A stretch of DNA of 64,000 bases. It comes from Candidatus Gorgonimonas eunicellae. GTDB taxonomy: Bacteria > Pseudomonadota > Gammaproteobacteria > Pseudomonadales > Endozoicomonadaceae. This document shows positions 17,651 through 26,193 of the stretch, one piece after another (position 1 is the stretch's first letter; the number at the start of each line of letters is the position of its first letter). The notes under the pieces are model-generated. The model was not told where the DNA came from and did no database searches. It was given only the letters and a program-made list of their open reading frames with translations. The DNA lies in assembly GCA_929200395.1 (NCBI GenBank), contig CAKMZJ010000001.1:15725-79724 (forward strand). The letters are read 5' to 3'. A program made the translations under genes and the position numbers.

Positions 17651-19642
17651 CTAAAGTTTATAGTTTAGTTCCAACCCTATACACCTGATATATCCTTTAT
17701 TATAATACTTAGACCAAATATCAAAATTTGCAGAAAATTTGTTTTTTATCCAGCTAATTTCTAAACCTATTTCATATTTTCTTTTAGCATACGAATAGTC
17801 ATTGAATAGTACATTACTGTCATTAACCCCAATTAAAAAGTCTGGATTGTTTCTTGTTATATCCTGCAACACACCAACCCAAAGCTTAGTTATTATTTCA
17901 TCATCATCGCCTTTACTTCTACTATAAAACGTTAACTTAGCTCCTAGGTCTAAATTTTGATAATGTTTTGCCACTATAGATAGCGGAATTAATTTATGTA
18001 TTATATTATTTGAATATTCTTCATAGCTATGCTCTAAGTGTATATACGAATGAACCGTTAATGCGGGTTCTATAAATAACTTATAATAGCTTAATATTTT
18101 TAAACTAGCTTCACCATACATAGACATACTATGACACTCATTACTAAACCTATAATCATGATTTTTAGTGTCTATGCGTAAATTTTTGTTATGGTTTATA
18201 TTATAGTTAATGTAAAATTTAAAGCTGTAGTCTTTTAATAACAAGCGCCCATATATTGATATAAAATTACTATTGAGATTTAACTTATTATTTAGCTCTT
18301 TTGTTGCCAACCTTTGCGTCATATTAGAATTTATATAGCCATATAACATTCCAACTGTATAGCTTCTATTAAAATTATTCTCTATTCCGGTTATTAAAAC
18401 ATCTGCATCTGCTTGACTAGTTACTAGATATTTAAAGTTATTGCTTCCTATATTTTTAGTGAAACTAGATTTTAACTTACTACCTTTATACCATGTCAAC
18501 ACCTCTGATGCATTTTTTTTGGGATATAATGTTTGTTTTGTTGCTCTAGATGTTACAAAATTGTCTAACATACTGCACAAAAAATATGCACTGTTAGCAC
18601 ACATAACATCTCTAAATGGCAACATCCTACTAGCAATACAGTTTTTTTCATTTACTTGTTTGTTTCTAAAATATTCATTTAAAATTGGTAAATATTGCTT
18701 TAAATCTTTTTTATTAACACTTTCATCATTGATAAATTTATTTAAAATAGTTTGTAACTCTGATGTATATTTATTTGTAACAAGCAAATCCTCAATATCA
18801 TTAATTTGCCGCAAATCCTTTAAAATACCACTATTGTTTTGTGCATTTTGTTTTAGCAAGTCAATAACAGCAAGTAGTATCTTTCTATTTTCAAAAAATT
18901 TATAATCTTCATTTGCATAAAAGCTTATATGATCAACTAGACTATAGTTATTAATAGTTTCTGTGCTATCTTTAATAATATTATTTTTAACACAATCGAT
19001 ACTGCTTTGAGCTAAAGCATAGTGAAGAGCATCGTTAAATTGCAATAATTCAATATTTTTACGTAACTCTCTTATAGCATATTTTAGTTTATTGCCATCT
19101 TTAGATTTTTCTACCTCTTTTGCTATTTCACTTACAATATCAAAATTTGTAGGCTGCCCTTCTATACTTAAATCTCCTACAATAATTTTATTTTCAAACT
19201 CTTGTATATACTTAGATTTTTTCTCGGCATTACTAAAAATATGTGCTAAGTAATCAAAACTATTTACTGGATTATCTCTATTTATACTTTTTGAAAATTC
19301 TTTTGTAAATAAAGTTTTTTCCTTATTAAACTGATAAAATTTAGCTATTTTAACGTATTGCTGCTCGGTTAATGGAGTAGGATCTTCCCAGTCATGCCAC
19401 ACTTTTTCACTAGTAATTCCATCTACTAGTGGAGTAACACCTTGAGTCAAGTTTTTAAATGCATCATTTAGAATTTGTATTTTATACCTAACCACTTCTG
19501 GTGAAGATACTTCATCAAACCAAACTGCATATAATAAATGACTATAAGCAACTAACAAGCTATATACTAATATTTTAATTATACTGTAAGCTTTACAAGT
19601 ATAAGTATTTTGTGGTATACTGACAAACATAATACTAAACAC
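17651..19642 (-). CDS. Outer-membrane beta-barrel (autotransporter-like) protein 3
   Basis: A 663-residue protein and first gene of the tandem set in transcription order. A signal-like segment lies at residues 20-42 (SIIKILVYSLLVAYSHLLYAVW). The region to about residue 370 is helical and charged and contains HYALAQSSIDC, matching NYAVSQSAIDS of protein 1. The C-terminal 280 residues show strand-like alternation (GSNNFKYLVTSQADADVLITG, SYTVGMLYGYINSN) and end CIGLELNYKL, where Leu rather than Phe is the last residue. It is probably an autotransporter-like surface protein. The 48-base gap to protein 2 suggests a shared transcript. Confidence 0.65.
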   Translation of the reverse strand: MFSIMFVSIPQNTYTCKAYSIIKILVYSLLVAYSHLLYAVWFDEVSSPEVVRYKIQILNDAFKNLTQGVTPLVDGITSEKVWHDWEDPTPLTEQQYVKIAKFYQFNKEKTLFTKEFSKSINRDNPVNSFDYLAHIFSNAEKKSKYIQEFENKIIVGDLSIEGQPTNFDIVSEIAKEVEKSKDGNKLKYAIRELRKNIELLQFNDALHYALAQSSIDCVKNNIIKDSTETINNYSLVDHISFYANEDYKFFENRKILLAVIDLLKQNAQNNSGILKDLRQINDIEDLLVTNKYTSELQTILNKFINDESVNKKDLKQYLPILNEYFRNKQVNEKNCIASRMLPFRDVMCANSAYFLCSMLDNFVTSRATKQTLYPKKNASEVLTWYKGSKLKSSFTKNIGSNNFKYLVTSQADADVLITGIENNFNRSYTVGMLYGYINSNMTQRLATKELNNKLNLNSNFISIYGRLLLKDYSFKFYINYNINHNKNLRIDTKNHDYRFSNECHSMSMYGEASLKILSYYKLFIEPALTVHSYIHLEHSYEEYSNNIIHKLIPLSIVAKHYQNLDLGAKLTFYSRSKGDDDEIITKLWVGVLQDITRNNPDFLIGVNDSNVLFNDYSYAKRKYEIGLEISWIKNKFSANFDIWSKYYNKGYIRCIGLELNYKL

Positions 19643-20009
19643 TACCGTCTAAAATACTATAAAATATAATTAATATTGCACACCAATATTTGATATCTAA
19701 ACAATTACAACATATTTGTGCTTTGTGCCTGCTTTAAATGCTCTTCTTTTATGAAGTGCGCATAACATTCTAGCTTCATAAATAATTTATTTTAATTTTG
19801 GAAAAATATATATTTTAGAGTAAAATAGTATAAATTTTTTATTTATGAAATATTATGTATAATTTATATAATAATTTTTAACCACTAAAGTTTTATTTGC
19901 TAAAATATTTAATATTAACTATTAATAAAAAGTTAATATACTTAAAATAAGTATAGTAGTTTTTTGTTTGTTAGAATTAATTTAAATTAGCTCTCGGATT
20001 AAATAACGC
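19643..20009. other. AT-rich spacer with two palindromes before lpxC
   Basis: This gene-free gap of 367 bases separates divergent genes. Close to lpxC are a TTAACT/AGTTAA pair (about 19915-19935) and a perfect TATACTTA/TAAGTATA hairpin (19937-19955). They may be operators or repeat remnants. I see no open frame. Confidence 0.4.
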
Positions 20010-20924
20010 ATGATCAAGCAAAAAACGTTAAAAAACAGTATTAGAGCCACAGGTGTAGGGTTGCACTCGGGTAAAAAAGTATATTTAACTCTAAGACCAG
20101 CTCCAATTGATGCTGGTATAGTTTTTTTCCGCACAGATTTTACTCCACCAGTGCGGATACCAGCAATATCTAGTAATGTTTGTAAAACTACATTATGTAC
20201 ATCATTAGAAAAAGATGATGCTAAAATTGACACGATAGAACATTTGTTAGCGGCTCTTTCAGGTTTAGGTATTGATAATGCTTATGTAGATCTAACCTCA
20301 CATGAAGTTCCAATCATGGATGGCAGCGCAAGTCCTTTTATTTTTTTATTACAATCAGCTGGTATTCAAGAGCAAGACGCAGCTAAAAAATTTATTAAAA
20401 TAAAAAAAAATATTACCATCACTGAAGGCGATAAATCTGCATCATTTGAAGAATACGATGGCTACAAGCTTAGTTTTACTATAGATTTTGACCACCCAGC
20501 TTTTAATAAAAAAAATCAATTTTTATCAATAGATTTTTCCAGCACTACTTTCATAAGAGAAATTTGTCGTGCTAGAACATTTGGTTTTATGAAAGATGTC
20601 GAACTTCTCAGAAAAAATAATTTAGCACTAGGAGGTAGCTTAAATAATTCTATAGTACTAGATGACAATAAAATTTTAAATGAAGGTGGTCTACGTTATG
20701 AAGATGAATTTGTAAAACACAAAATGTTAGATGCCATAGGCGACTTATACTTATTAGGACACAGTATTATAGGTCATTTTAAAGGAGTAAAATCTGGGCA
20801 TGCACTAAACCATAAGCTAGTAAAAAAATTACTAGAAGATAAAACAGCCTGGGAAATAATTACATTCGATAAATTAGAAGCTTCTCCTATTAGTCTATCA
20901 CACCCAATATCTGCAACAGTATAA
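20010..20924 (+). CDS. lpxC: UDP-3-O-acyl-N-acetylglucosamine deacetylase LpxC
   Basis: A 304-residue zinc amidase for the committed step of lipid A synthesis, in the cytoplasm. Motifs: the start [21 protein letters not shown] typical of the family; the zinc-binding [23 protein letters not shown] with His78; MDGSASPF; and the C-terminal [32 protein letters not shown], which supplies the other zinc ligands and catalytic His. The length matches E. coli LpxC. Its presence shows that the organism makes lipid A. In other gammaproteobacteria it follows ftsZ at the end of the dcw cluster, but here it lies between surface-protein genes. Confidence 0.97.
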   Translation: MIKQKTLKNSIRATGVGLHSGKKVYLTLRPAPIDAGIVFFRTDFTPPVRIPAISSNVCKTTLCTSLEKDDAKIDTIEHLLAALSGLGIDNAYVDLTSHEVPIMDGSASPFIFLLQSAGIQEQDAAKKFIKIKKNITITEGDKSASFEEYDGYKLSFTIDFDHPAFNKKNQFLSIDFSSTTFIREICRARTFGFMKDVELLRKNNLALGGSLNNSIVLDDNKILNEGGLRYEDEFVKHKMLDAIGDLYLLGHSIIGHFKGVKSGHALNHKLVKKLLEDKTAWEIITFDKLEASPISLSHPISATV

Positions 20925-20929
20925 AAAGG

Positions 20930-23347
20930 TTATTTTATTTTACGCCAGCTTAATCTACTATAGCTAGTATTAGCCTCTCCTACATATGGATCAATAGATA
21001 TTTTACTGGAATTAGGGATTAATATTTTTGTACCATTTTTTACAGAGGTTTTTATCTGTATATAATTAGATGAACTATAACCTATACCTGCATAAACTTT
21101 TTTAACTGCTAAGTTGTTGTTAGTAACTTTAGTGTCATCACTTGGCTTTACTTGATAACGAATAGAAGAAGTACCTGTTTTGTAATGTAATATATGCACA
21201 TATCTATCCCCTACAAAATAATTATATTTTCTAGGTTTAAACTCTGGAAATAATATTAAAGATGCTACTCTCTGTGGTTGTAGCTGCAAATAACCTGGGA
21301 CATCTTGGTTATCAAGATTTAGCTTCCATCCCTGTCGATCACTAATATTTTTTTCTAATTGCTGAAACTCTGTTATTTTATTGTTATCAATATATAAATC
21401 AATACGACTTCCTTCCTGTTTGCTTGTTATTGCTCCTGTGGTTGAAATTTCTACATCGGTTACATCTACTAACTTATTAGCATCTACAGTAGCAAGTGAT
21501 AATTCACCTTGCACAGTTAATGGCTCCCGTATCCCATAAATAAATTGATTACCAATGCTTAAAATATCTTGCTTAGTTAGCAGCCTTCCTGAACCAGCAA
21601 AAATCCAATAATCGTTCTTATCTCTAACTAATAATGGTGCTTTAACTATAGGTTTTAAATTAGTTGCTAAAGTGCTTACAGTAGATTCAGCTATTGAAGT
21701 TGCTAACTTTAATCTTAAAATACTACTATTTGCTACAATATTATTATTAGTATATAAAGCTCCAAAGTATATAAAATCATCTTCATTGCTATTATTCCAA
21801 TCAGTTTTTTGCATATCACCTGCATAGCAATTGCTAAATTGTGTTACTTTTGGATTAAACCCTGATACTAGCGCTTTCTTAGTTAAATCATATATAAATA
21901 TTTTTAAATTATTATCTGTATTAAAAGATTCTAAATTATTTGCAAGACCTGATGCAAATACTAAATACCAGTTATGATTAACTGATGCCTGATTTTTATT
22001 ATTGCTACTATGTATCTTACGCCTTATAATCGCAGGCTTAGATAAAGTAAAGCCCAGTTGTTTATGGCTAATTTCAGCTATAACTTGAGGCGAAACTTCC
22101 GGATTAGTTATATCTAATAAGATGTAAGCTGAACTAAATTCTTGTTTATTCTTTACCATTGCTAAATTAATAAAACTACCGCCTAATCCCGTCGCCGCTA
22201 TTAAAACTGTACCCCAGCCATCAGGATGATATTCGTCAGCAGAAAAAATTTGTGCATCTACTATTTGCAAGCTACCATCTACAAAAAATTTATGATTATA
22301 ATTTTCACTAGTTAAATATTTTAAATGTGGCAATAAGTTTGTCGGAGCATAAGCCCACAATTCGCTTCCTAAAGGGTGCTCTGCTTCTCTAACTTTACCA
22401 GTGAGAGATAATGTATTAGTTACATCGTGAAATCCTGCGTTAAAAGCATGAAGCATGCCATCATTAGCACCAACATAAAGCACTTTACGCCTATATTGGT
22501 ACAATTTCTTAAATTTAGCATAGCTAGCATCTTGATACAGATAATCATAATTAGCTTTTGGCTTTCCTGCAATAACTAGTTCTGAATGTGCTATATCACC
22601 AAGATTTATTATTTTTCTATCTTGTGCTGAAACACTCTTTATTTTTGATCGCTGTGTGTTATCAGGCTTTCCATATAAATAATTTATTACTTTGTTACAA
22701 GAAATTATATCTAAATCAAAGTATTTGTAATTCAATGTACAGATATTATTAAGTAGAAGATTTAGCTTGTTATCGATTTGTGTAAACATATATCTTTTGT
22801 CTAAAGATATTTCATTATATTTTTTAGCTCCAAGTTTACTAGCATTATCAGCTACAGTTGCTAGCTTATCTGTATGCCAAACAGCTGATACTTCATTAAT
22901 TGAATAATTGCTAGGATTAAATCCGCTACTATGTGCGGCAGATTTAGTTACTTTTATGTTTTCTGTTGCCAGATCATAGCTCAAATTTATAACAGCATCA
23001 GTGTTATCTAAATGTAAATTACCATTGCTATCTTCTCTTAAGTTACCGTCATCATCTACAAAAAAAGCTACAAGCATACCACTCCATATATTTTCTGTGC
23101 TATTTTTTATTTTAGGTTGGAAAAAACTATAGTAGCTTATATTGTCATATGTAACAGAATTAGATAAATATATATTATAATAATTGTTGTTAACTAAATT
23201 TTCTAAGCTAGCTTCTTTAGTTGTATTATTGTTACTAGCAAATGTTTGTTGGTTGATTATTAACAACATCAGCATTATAGGTGTTAATATAAAGCCTCTA
23301 TAAAATATCCCGCTTATAAATTGATTGCAGCATAGATTCCATACCAT
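20930..23347 (-). CDS. pilY1: PilY1-type pilus tip/assembly protein
   Basis: An 805-residue protein with an N-terminal signal segment (residues 15-37, ending near QTFASNN). The C-terminal half is the PilY1 beta-propeller, recognised by VLYVGANDGMLHAFNAGFHD at about residue 290 and later blades (GTVLIAATGLGGSFINLA, WYLVFASGLAN, YWIFAGSGRLLTKQDI). PilY1 sits at the pilus tip, binds calcium and supports adhesion and pilus extension. Compared with Pseudomonas PilY1 (over 1,100 residues), the large N-terminal von Willebrand A part appears reduced or absent. The first ATG overlaps pilX by 50 bases; internal Met codons at residues 25 and 27 would leave only a minimal signal peptide. Confidence 0.9.
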   Translation of the reverse strand: MVWNLCCNQFISGIFYRGFILTPIMLMLLIINQQTFASNNNTTKEASLENLVNNNYYNIYLSNSVTYDNISYYSFFQPKIKNSTENIWSGMLVAFFVDDDGNLREDSNGNLHLDNTDAVINLSYDLATENIKVTKSAAHSSGFNPSNYSINEVSAVWHTDKLATVADNASKLGAKKYNEISLDKRYMFTQIDNKLNLLLNNICTLNYKYFDLDIISCNKVINYLYGKPDNTQRSKIKSVSAQDRKIINLGDIAHSELVIAGKPKANYDYLYQDASYAKFKKLYQYRRKVLYVGANDGMLHAFNAGFHDVTNTLSLTGKVREAEHPLGSELWAYAPTNLLPHLKYLTSENYNHKFFVDGSLQIVDAQIFSADEYHPDGWGTVLIAATGLGGSFINLAMVKNKQEFSSAYILLDITNPEVSPQVIAEISHKQLGFTLSKPAIIRRKIHSSNNKNQASVNHNWYLVFASGLANNLESFNTDNNLKIFIYDLTKKALVSGFNPKVTQFSNCYAGDMQKTDWNNSNEDDFIYFGALYTNNNIVANSSILRLKLATSIAESTVSTLATNLKPIVKAPLLVRDKNDYWIFAGSGRLLTKQDILSIGNQFIYGIREPLTVQGELSLATVDANKLVDVTDVEISTTGAITSKQEGSRIDLYIDNNKITEFQQLEKNISDRQGWKLNLDNQDVPGYLQLQPQRVASLILFPEFKPRKYNYFVGDRYVHILHYKTGTSSIRYQVKPSDDTKVTNNNLAVKKVYAGIGYSSSNYIQIKTSVKNGTKILIPNSSKISIDPYVGEANTSYSRLSWRKIK

Positions 23348-23849
23348 TTTTATTAATTCCTAATACTGTAATTCTAAATACCATCGCCATATCTGTAATT
23401 TTGCTATAATCTGCTAATGGGCCATCAGTATTTTTAGGTATATAACACAAAAAATCTATTATATATTTTGCCGTTACTTGCTGTTTTTTATAATTTAAAC
23501 TAAGTGTTTGATGATAGCCTTCTGTCTGCCAGTATTCTGCTTGCTGCCAATAATTTGTATTATTAATTATGCAGGTTTGTGGTAGCTCTTTATCAACTCC
23601 TGAGAAGCAATATCCGTTGCTACAACTCGAATTAAAGACATCTACAGACAAATACGGAATAACTTTGTGCTCTATTGTTAACAGTGCTTCTTCTGCTATG
23701 CTAAAGGCTTCTTTGTTATCGAGTTGATTTGCTAAAATTTTACTTCCCAAGATACTTCGATACGCCATCAAATAACCACCAAAACTTAGTATCAATAACA
23801 GACTTACAACTACAAGTAAAATACTACCTCTAAATTTTTTGCTTTGCAT
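23298..23849 (-). CDS. pilX: Minor pilin PilX
   Basis: A 183-residue type IV prepilin-like protein. The N-terminus MQSKKFRGSILLVVVSLLLILSFG has a short basic leader, a Gly just before the predicted cleavage site and a long hydrophobic helix. The residue at +5 is Val instead of Glu, a deviation often seen in PilX/GspK-type tip pilins. Cysteines in NSSCSNGYCF may form a disulfide bond. It lies between pilW and pilY1 in the standard order and is part of the pilus tip-priming complex. The two-base gap to pilW and the overlap with pilY1 indicate an operon. Confidence 0.85.
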   Translation of the reverse strand: MQSKKFRGSILLVVVSLLLILSFGGYLMAYRSILGSKILANQLDNKEAFSIAEEALLTIEHKVIPYLSVDVFNSSCSNGYCFSGVDKELPQTCIINNTNYWQQAEYWQTEGYHQTLSLNYKKQQVTAKYIIDFLCYIPKNTDGPLADYSKITDMAMVFRITVLGINKNGMESMLQSIYKRDIL

Positions 23850-23851
23850 AA

Positions 23852-24922
23852 TTATATTTTATTTCTAATTGCTATGGTTGTTGAATATGTTTGTCTGATA
23901 TATTTATCCTTAGGAGTGTGTAATTTATTAGCAAAAAAATAATCCATTGGTGCTTTAGCGGCTTCGGTTCTACTTCTTGCAACTATTTCTAAGCATATAG
24001 CTGTTACTTGTTGCCATTGATTTATATCATCTCCTAAATCATTAGCACGAAAATATCCTGAATTATCGCCATCAGTATACTTATACCAAATAGATAGTTG
24101 CTCAATCCCCTCTACTAAGGCTTCAGCATTATAGCCTCTATTACTTTTGGTTAATCCTAATTTTTTTCGGTATAAATTTGGCATTTTATTACTGTATCTT
24201 AAGTAATATATATACCCTTCTTGCTTTAGTATCGTGCCACCTAACATATTTAGCTTAGATGCAGACTCTAAATTGTTATTACAAGTAAAACTGCCTTTAA
24301 AATTAATTGTGCAATTCTGCAATGCAGCAGATGAATTCATGGCAATATGAATTTTATTGTTATAACTCATACTTCCGGCAGTAAACAATGTCAGTTGATC
24401 TTTATCTTTATTAATTAATGCTAATAAATCCTGATAGCTATATTTATTATTACCACTAGTATATAAAAAACCATTTTCGTAATTAGCAACCATAGCTTCT
24501 GCATCAGCATTTAAATAAAAAACAGCTATAGCTTCTGATTTTGCTTGTGAATCTATAGCTTTTAATTGTTTAGAACCTTGCGGAATTCCTAAAATACCTG
24601 CATGAAAATAAGTCATCCAACTTAATTTAGTTGTATTAGTTTTAATTGTACTAGCAAGCACAGTATTTTTAGAATATTTCATGTAAGAAGAGTTTATAAG
24701 ATCTGTGGTTATTATATCAATAGCCGTCTGTGCGTTTTGTTGTAGCTGCATTTTTTCATTATAATTAACCCAGTTATGATTCATAATTAATAACACACGC
24801 CACATTAGCACTATTATTATAATACCTAAAGAGAAAGATATGAAAACTTCTAGAATTCCAAATCCTAAAACTCTGTTATAACGATTGATATGCGGATATT
24901 TTAACTTTAGTGGCATCTTCAT
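23852..24922 (-). CDS. pilW: Minor pilin PilW
   Basis: A type IV prepilin with the cleavage motif NRVLG|FGILEVFISFSLGIIIIVLM: Gly before the site and Glu at +5. The open frame begins at 24952, but the ATG at 24922 gives a more usual leader (MKMPLKLKYPHINRYNRVLG) and less overlap with pilV, so I prefer it. The body contains QNAQTAIDIITTDLINSSYMKYS, the typical PilW/PilJ family helix. It takes part in priming pilus assembly with PilV, PilX and FimU/FimT and carries PilY1. It overlaps the end of pilV by about 47 bases, consistent with translational coupling. Confidence 0.88.
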   Translation of the reverse strand: MKMPLKLKYPHINRYNRVLGFGILEVFISFSLGIIIIVLMWRVLLIMNHNWVNYNEKMQLQQNAQTAIDIITTDLINSSYMKYSKNTVLASTIKTNTTKLSWMTYFHAGILGIPQGSKQLKAIDSQAKSEAIAVFYLNADAEAMVANYENGFLYTSGNNKYSYQDLLALINKDKDQLTLFTAGSMSYNNKIHIAMNSSAALQNCTINFKGSFTCNNNLESASKLNMLGGTILKQEGYIYYLRYSNKMPNLYRKKLGLTKSNRGYNAEALVEGIEQLSIWYKYTDGDNSGYFRANDLGDDINQWQQVTAICLEIVARSRTEAAKAPMDYFFANKLHTPKDKYIRQTYSTTIAIRNKI

Positions 24923-25379
24923 TAGACTTATTATCAGTAACATTAAATTCAATAATTATTTCATATTTTTTTATTGTATCTGTTTCAATAGCTATTATTT
25001 CTGCGGTTACATTATTTAACTTACAAGCAAGCATTTGCTTCCAATTATCTATATCATAATTAGCAACATCTGTGGCTGAACATAATTGCTGCTGGCAATA
25101 ATCTATATCGCTATTTTCTTGGCAGTCGCTAGAATTTATTAAAATCTTGCTAGTAACATATGCATTAGTATTTTTAGCAATATCGGGATTAGCTTGTATA
25201 CGATTCGCCATATCCTCCACAGCATAACTAGCATGTAAATACTGGTTACTAGTATTAATATTAGTAATACTTTTTAAAGATAAAATAAAAACACTATAAA
25301 CCCCAATAGAACTTATAAAAATTGCTAGCATTATTTCTAGTATACTGTTACCAGAAAGGTAATAATATTTATGGTACAT
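24876..25379 (-). CDS. pilV: Minor pilin PilV
   Basis: A 167-residue type IV prepilin. The leader MYHKYYYLSG is cut after Gly, followed by NSILEIMLAIFISSIGVYSVF with Glu at +5. The PilV family region follows (ASYAVEDMANRIQANPDIA). Several cysteines (NSSDCQENSDIDYCQQQLC, MLACK) may form disulfide bonds. It is the second gene of the fimT-pilV-pilW-pilX-pilY1 cluster, in the same order as in Pseudomonas; only six bases separate it from the upstream pilin gene. Confidence 0.88.
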   Translation of the reverse strand: MYHKYYYLSGNSILEIMLAIFISSIGVYSVFILSLKSITNINTSNQYLHASYAVEDMANRIQANPDIAKNTNAYVTSKILINSSDCQENSDIDYCQQQLCSATDVANYDIDNWKQMLACKLNNVTAEIIAIETDTIKKYEIIIEFNVTDNKSNEDATKVKISAYQSL

Positions 25380-25385
25380 ATTTCT

Positions 25386-25925
25386 TTAGTCTATATCTAT
25401 TTGTTGGCTTTGCCTGATACGTCCCGCTGTACTAACAGTTATTGTATAACTTTGTGTAGAATCACCATCATTATAATTTATATTAAAAGTTCCTGCCTGA
25501 AGGCATCTACCAATATTATTGAATGTTATTATAGCTCCACGATTATAATCAACTTGAATAAATTTTGCTTTATTGAATGAAAGATAAAGCACATTCTTGG
25601 CGTCTTCATCACTATTTTTAATATCTTCATATACCATCCAATTTAGCTGCCATTCCTTTGCTTGTTTAGCATCACCTGTATAACATGTTTTACCATCTAT
25701 AGTAGAACAAACTGCAATATTTTTATTGGTTAAAATAGCTTGGTTTCTGCTGTATATTAACAGGCTTTCTAATCTACTAGTTAGGTCCTGTATTTTTTGA
25801 TTAGCTTTTAAATCTTGCAAATAATTAATAGCAAGGTAAAAAGTATAGGATAATAATACCAAAACAATAGATATTTCAATCAAAGAAGATCCATACTTTT
25901 TATTATGTAGTGAACATCTCATCAT
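25386..25925 (-). CDS. Minor pilin FimT/FimU (GspH family)
   Basis: A 179-residue prepilin with leader MMRCSLHNKKYG and then SSLIEISIVLVLLSYTFYLAI, with Glu at +5. It shows the GspH/FimT arrangement: the helix continues into LQDLKANQKIQDLTSRLESLLIYSRNQAILTNKNIAVCS, followed by beta-strands with two cysteines (CSTIDGKTCYTGD). FimU/FimT is the first gene of minor-pilin clusters and joins the initiation complex at the pilus tip. It starts the minus-strand cluster here. FimT proteins in some species also bind DNA during uptake; whether this one does cannot be told from the sequence. Confidence 0.87.
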   Translation of the reverse strand: MMRCSLHNKKYGSSLIEISIVLVLLSYTFYLAINYLQDLKANQKIQDLTSRLESLLIYSRNQAILTNKNIAVCSTIDGKTCYTGDAKQAKEWQLNWMVYEDIKNSDEDAKNVLYLSFNKAKFIQVDYNRGAIITFNNIGRCLQAGTFNINYNDGDSTQSYTITVSTAGRIRQSQQIDID

Positions 25926-26193
25926 CTATTCCAAATATTTATTATAATTTTAGATAATTTATGAGCTTTTAGAACTATCAGTTAAAAATACTCTATACTT
26001 TAGATATATTACACTAATCTTAATAACTACCACTTGCATAAAACCAATTATGCAGCCTAGTTTAATAAGAAGCACAAGATATATAGTGTAGCAAACAATA
26101 ACTTTAAAATACTAACTAGTGCAGACCGTATCTTAAGATCTACTATAATAGACCTAGAAACTAATAGACTTTTTTACAAAAATTGGGCTGTTT

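Noticed and set aside
18441-18905. 154-codon plus-strand frame inside outer-membrane protein 3
   Set aside because: It is covered by a longer minus-strand gene with signal peptide and barrel features.
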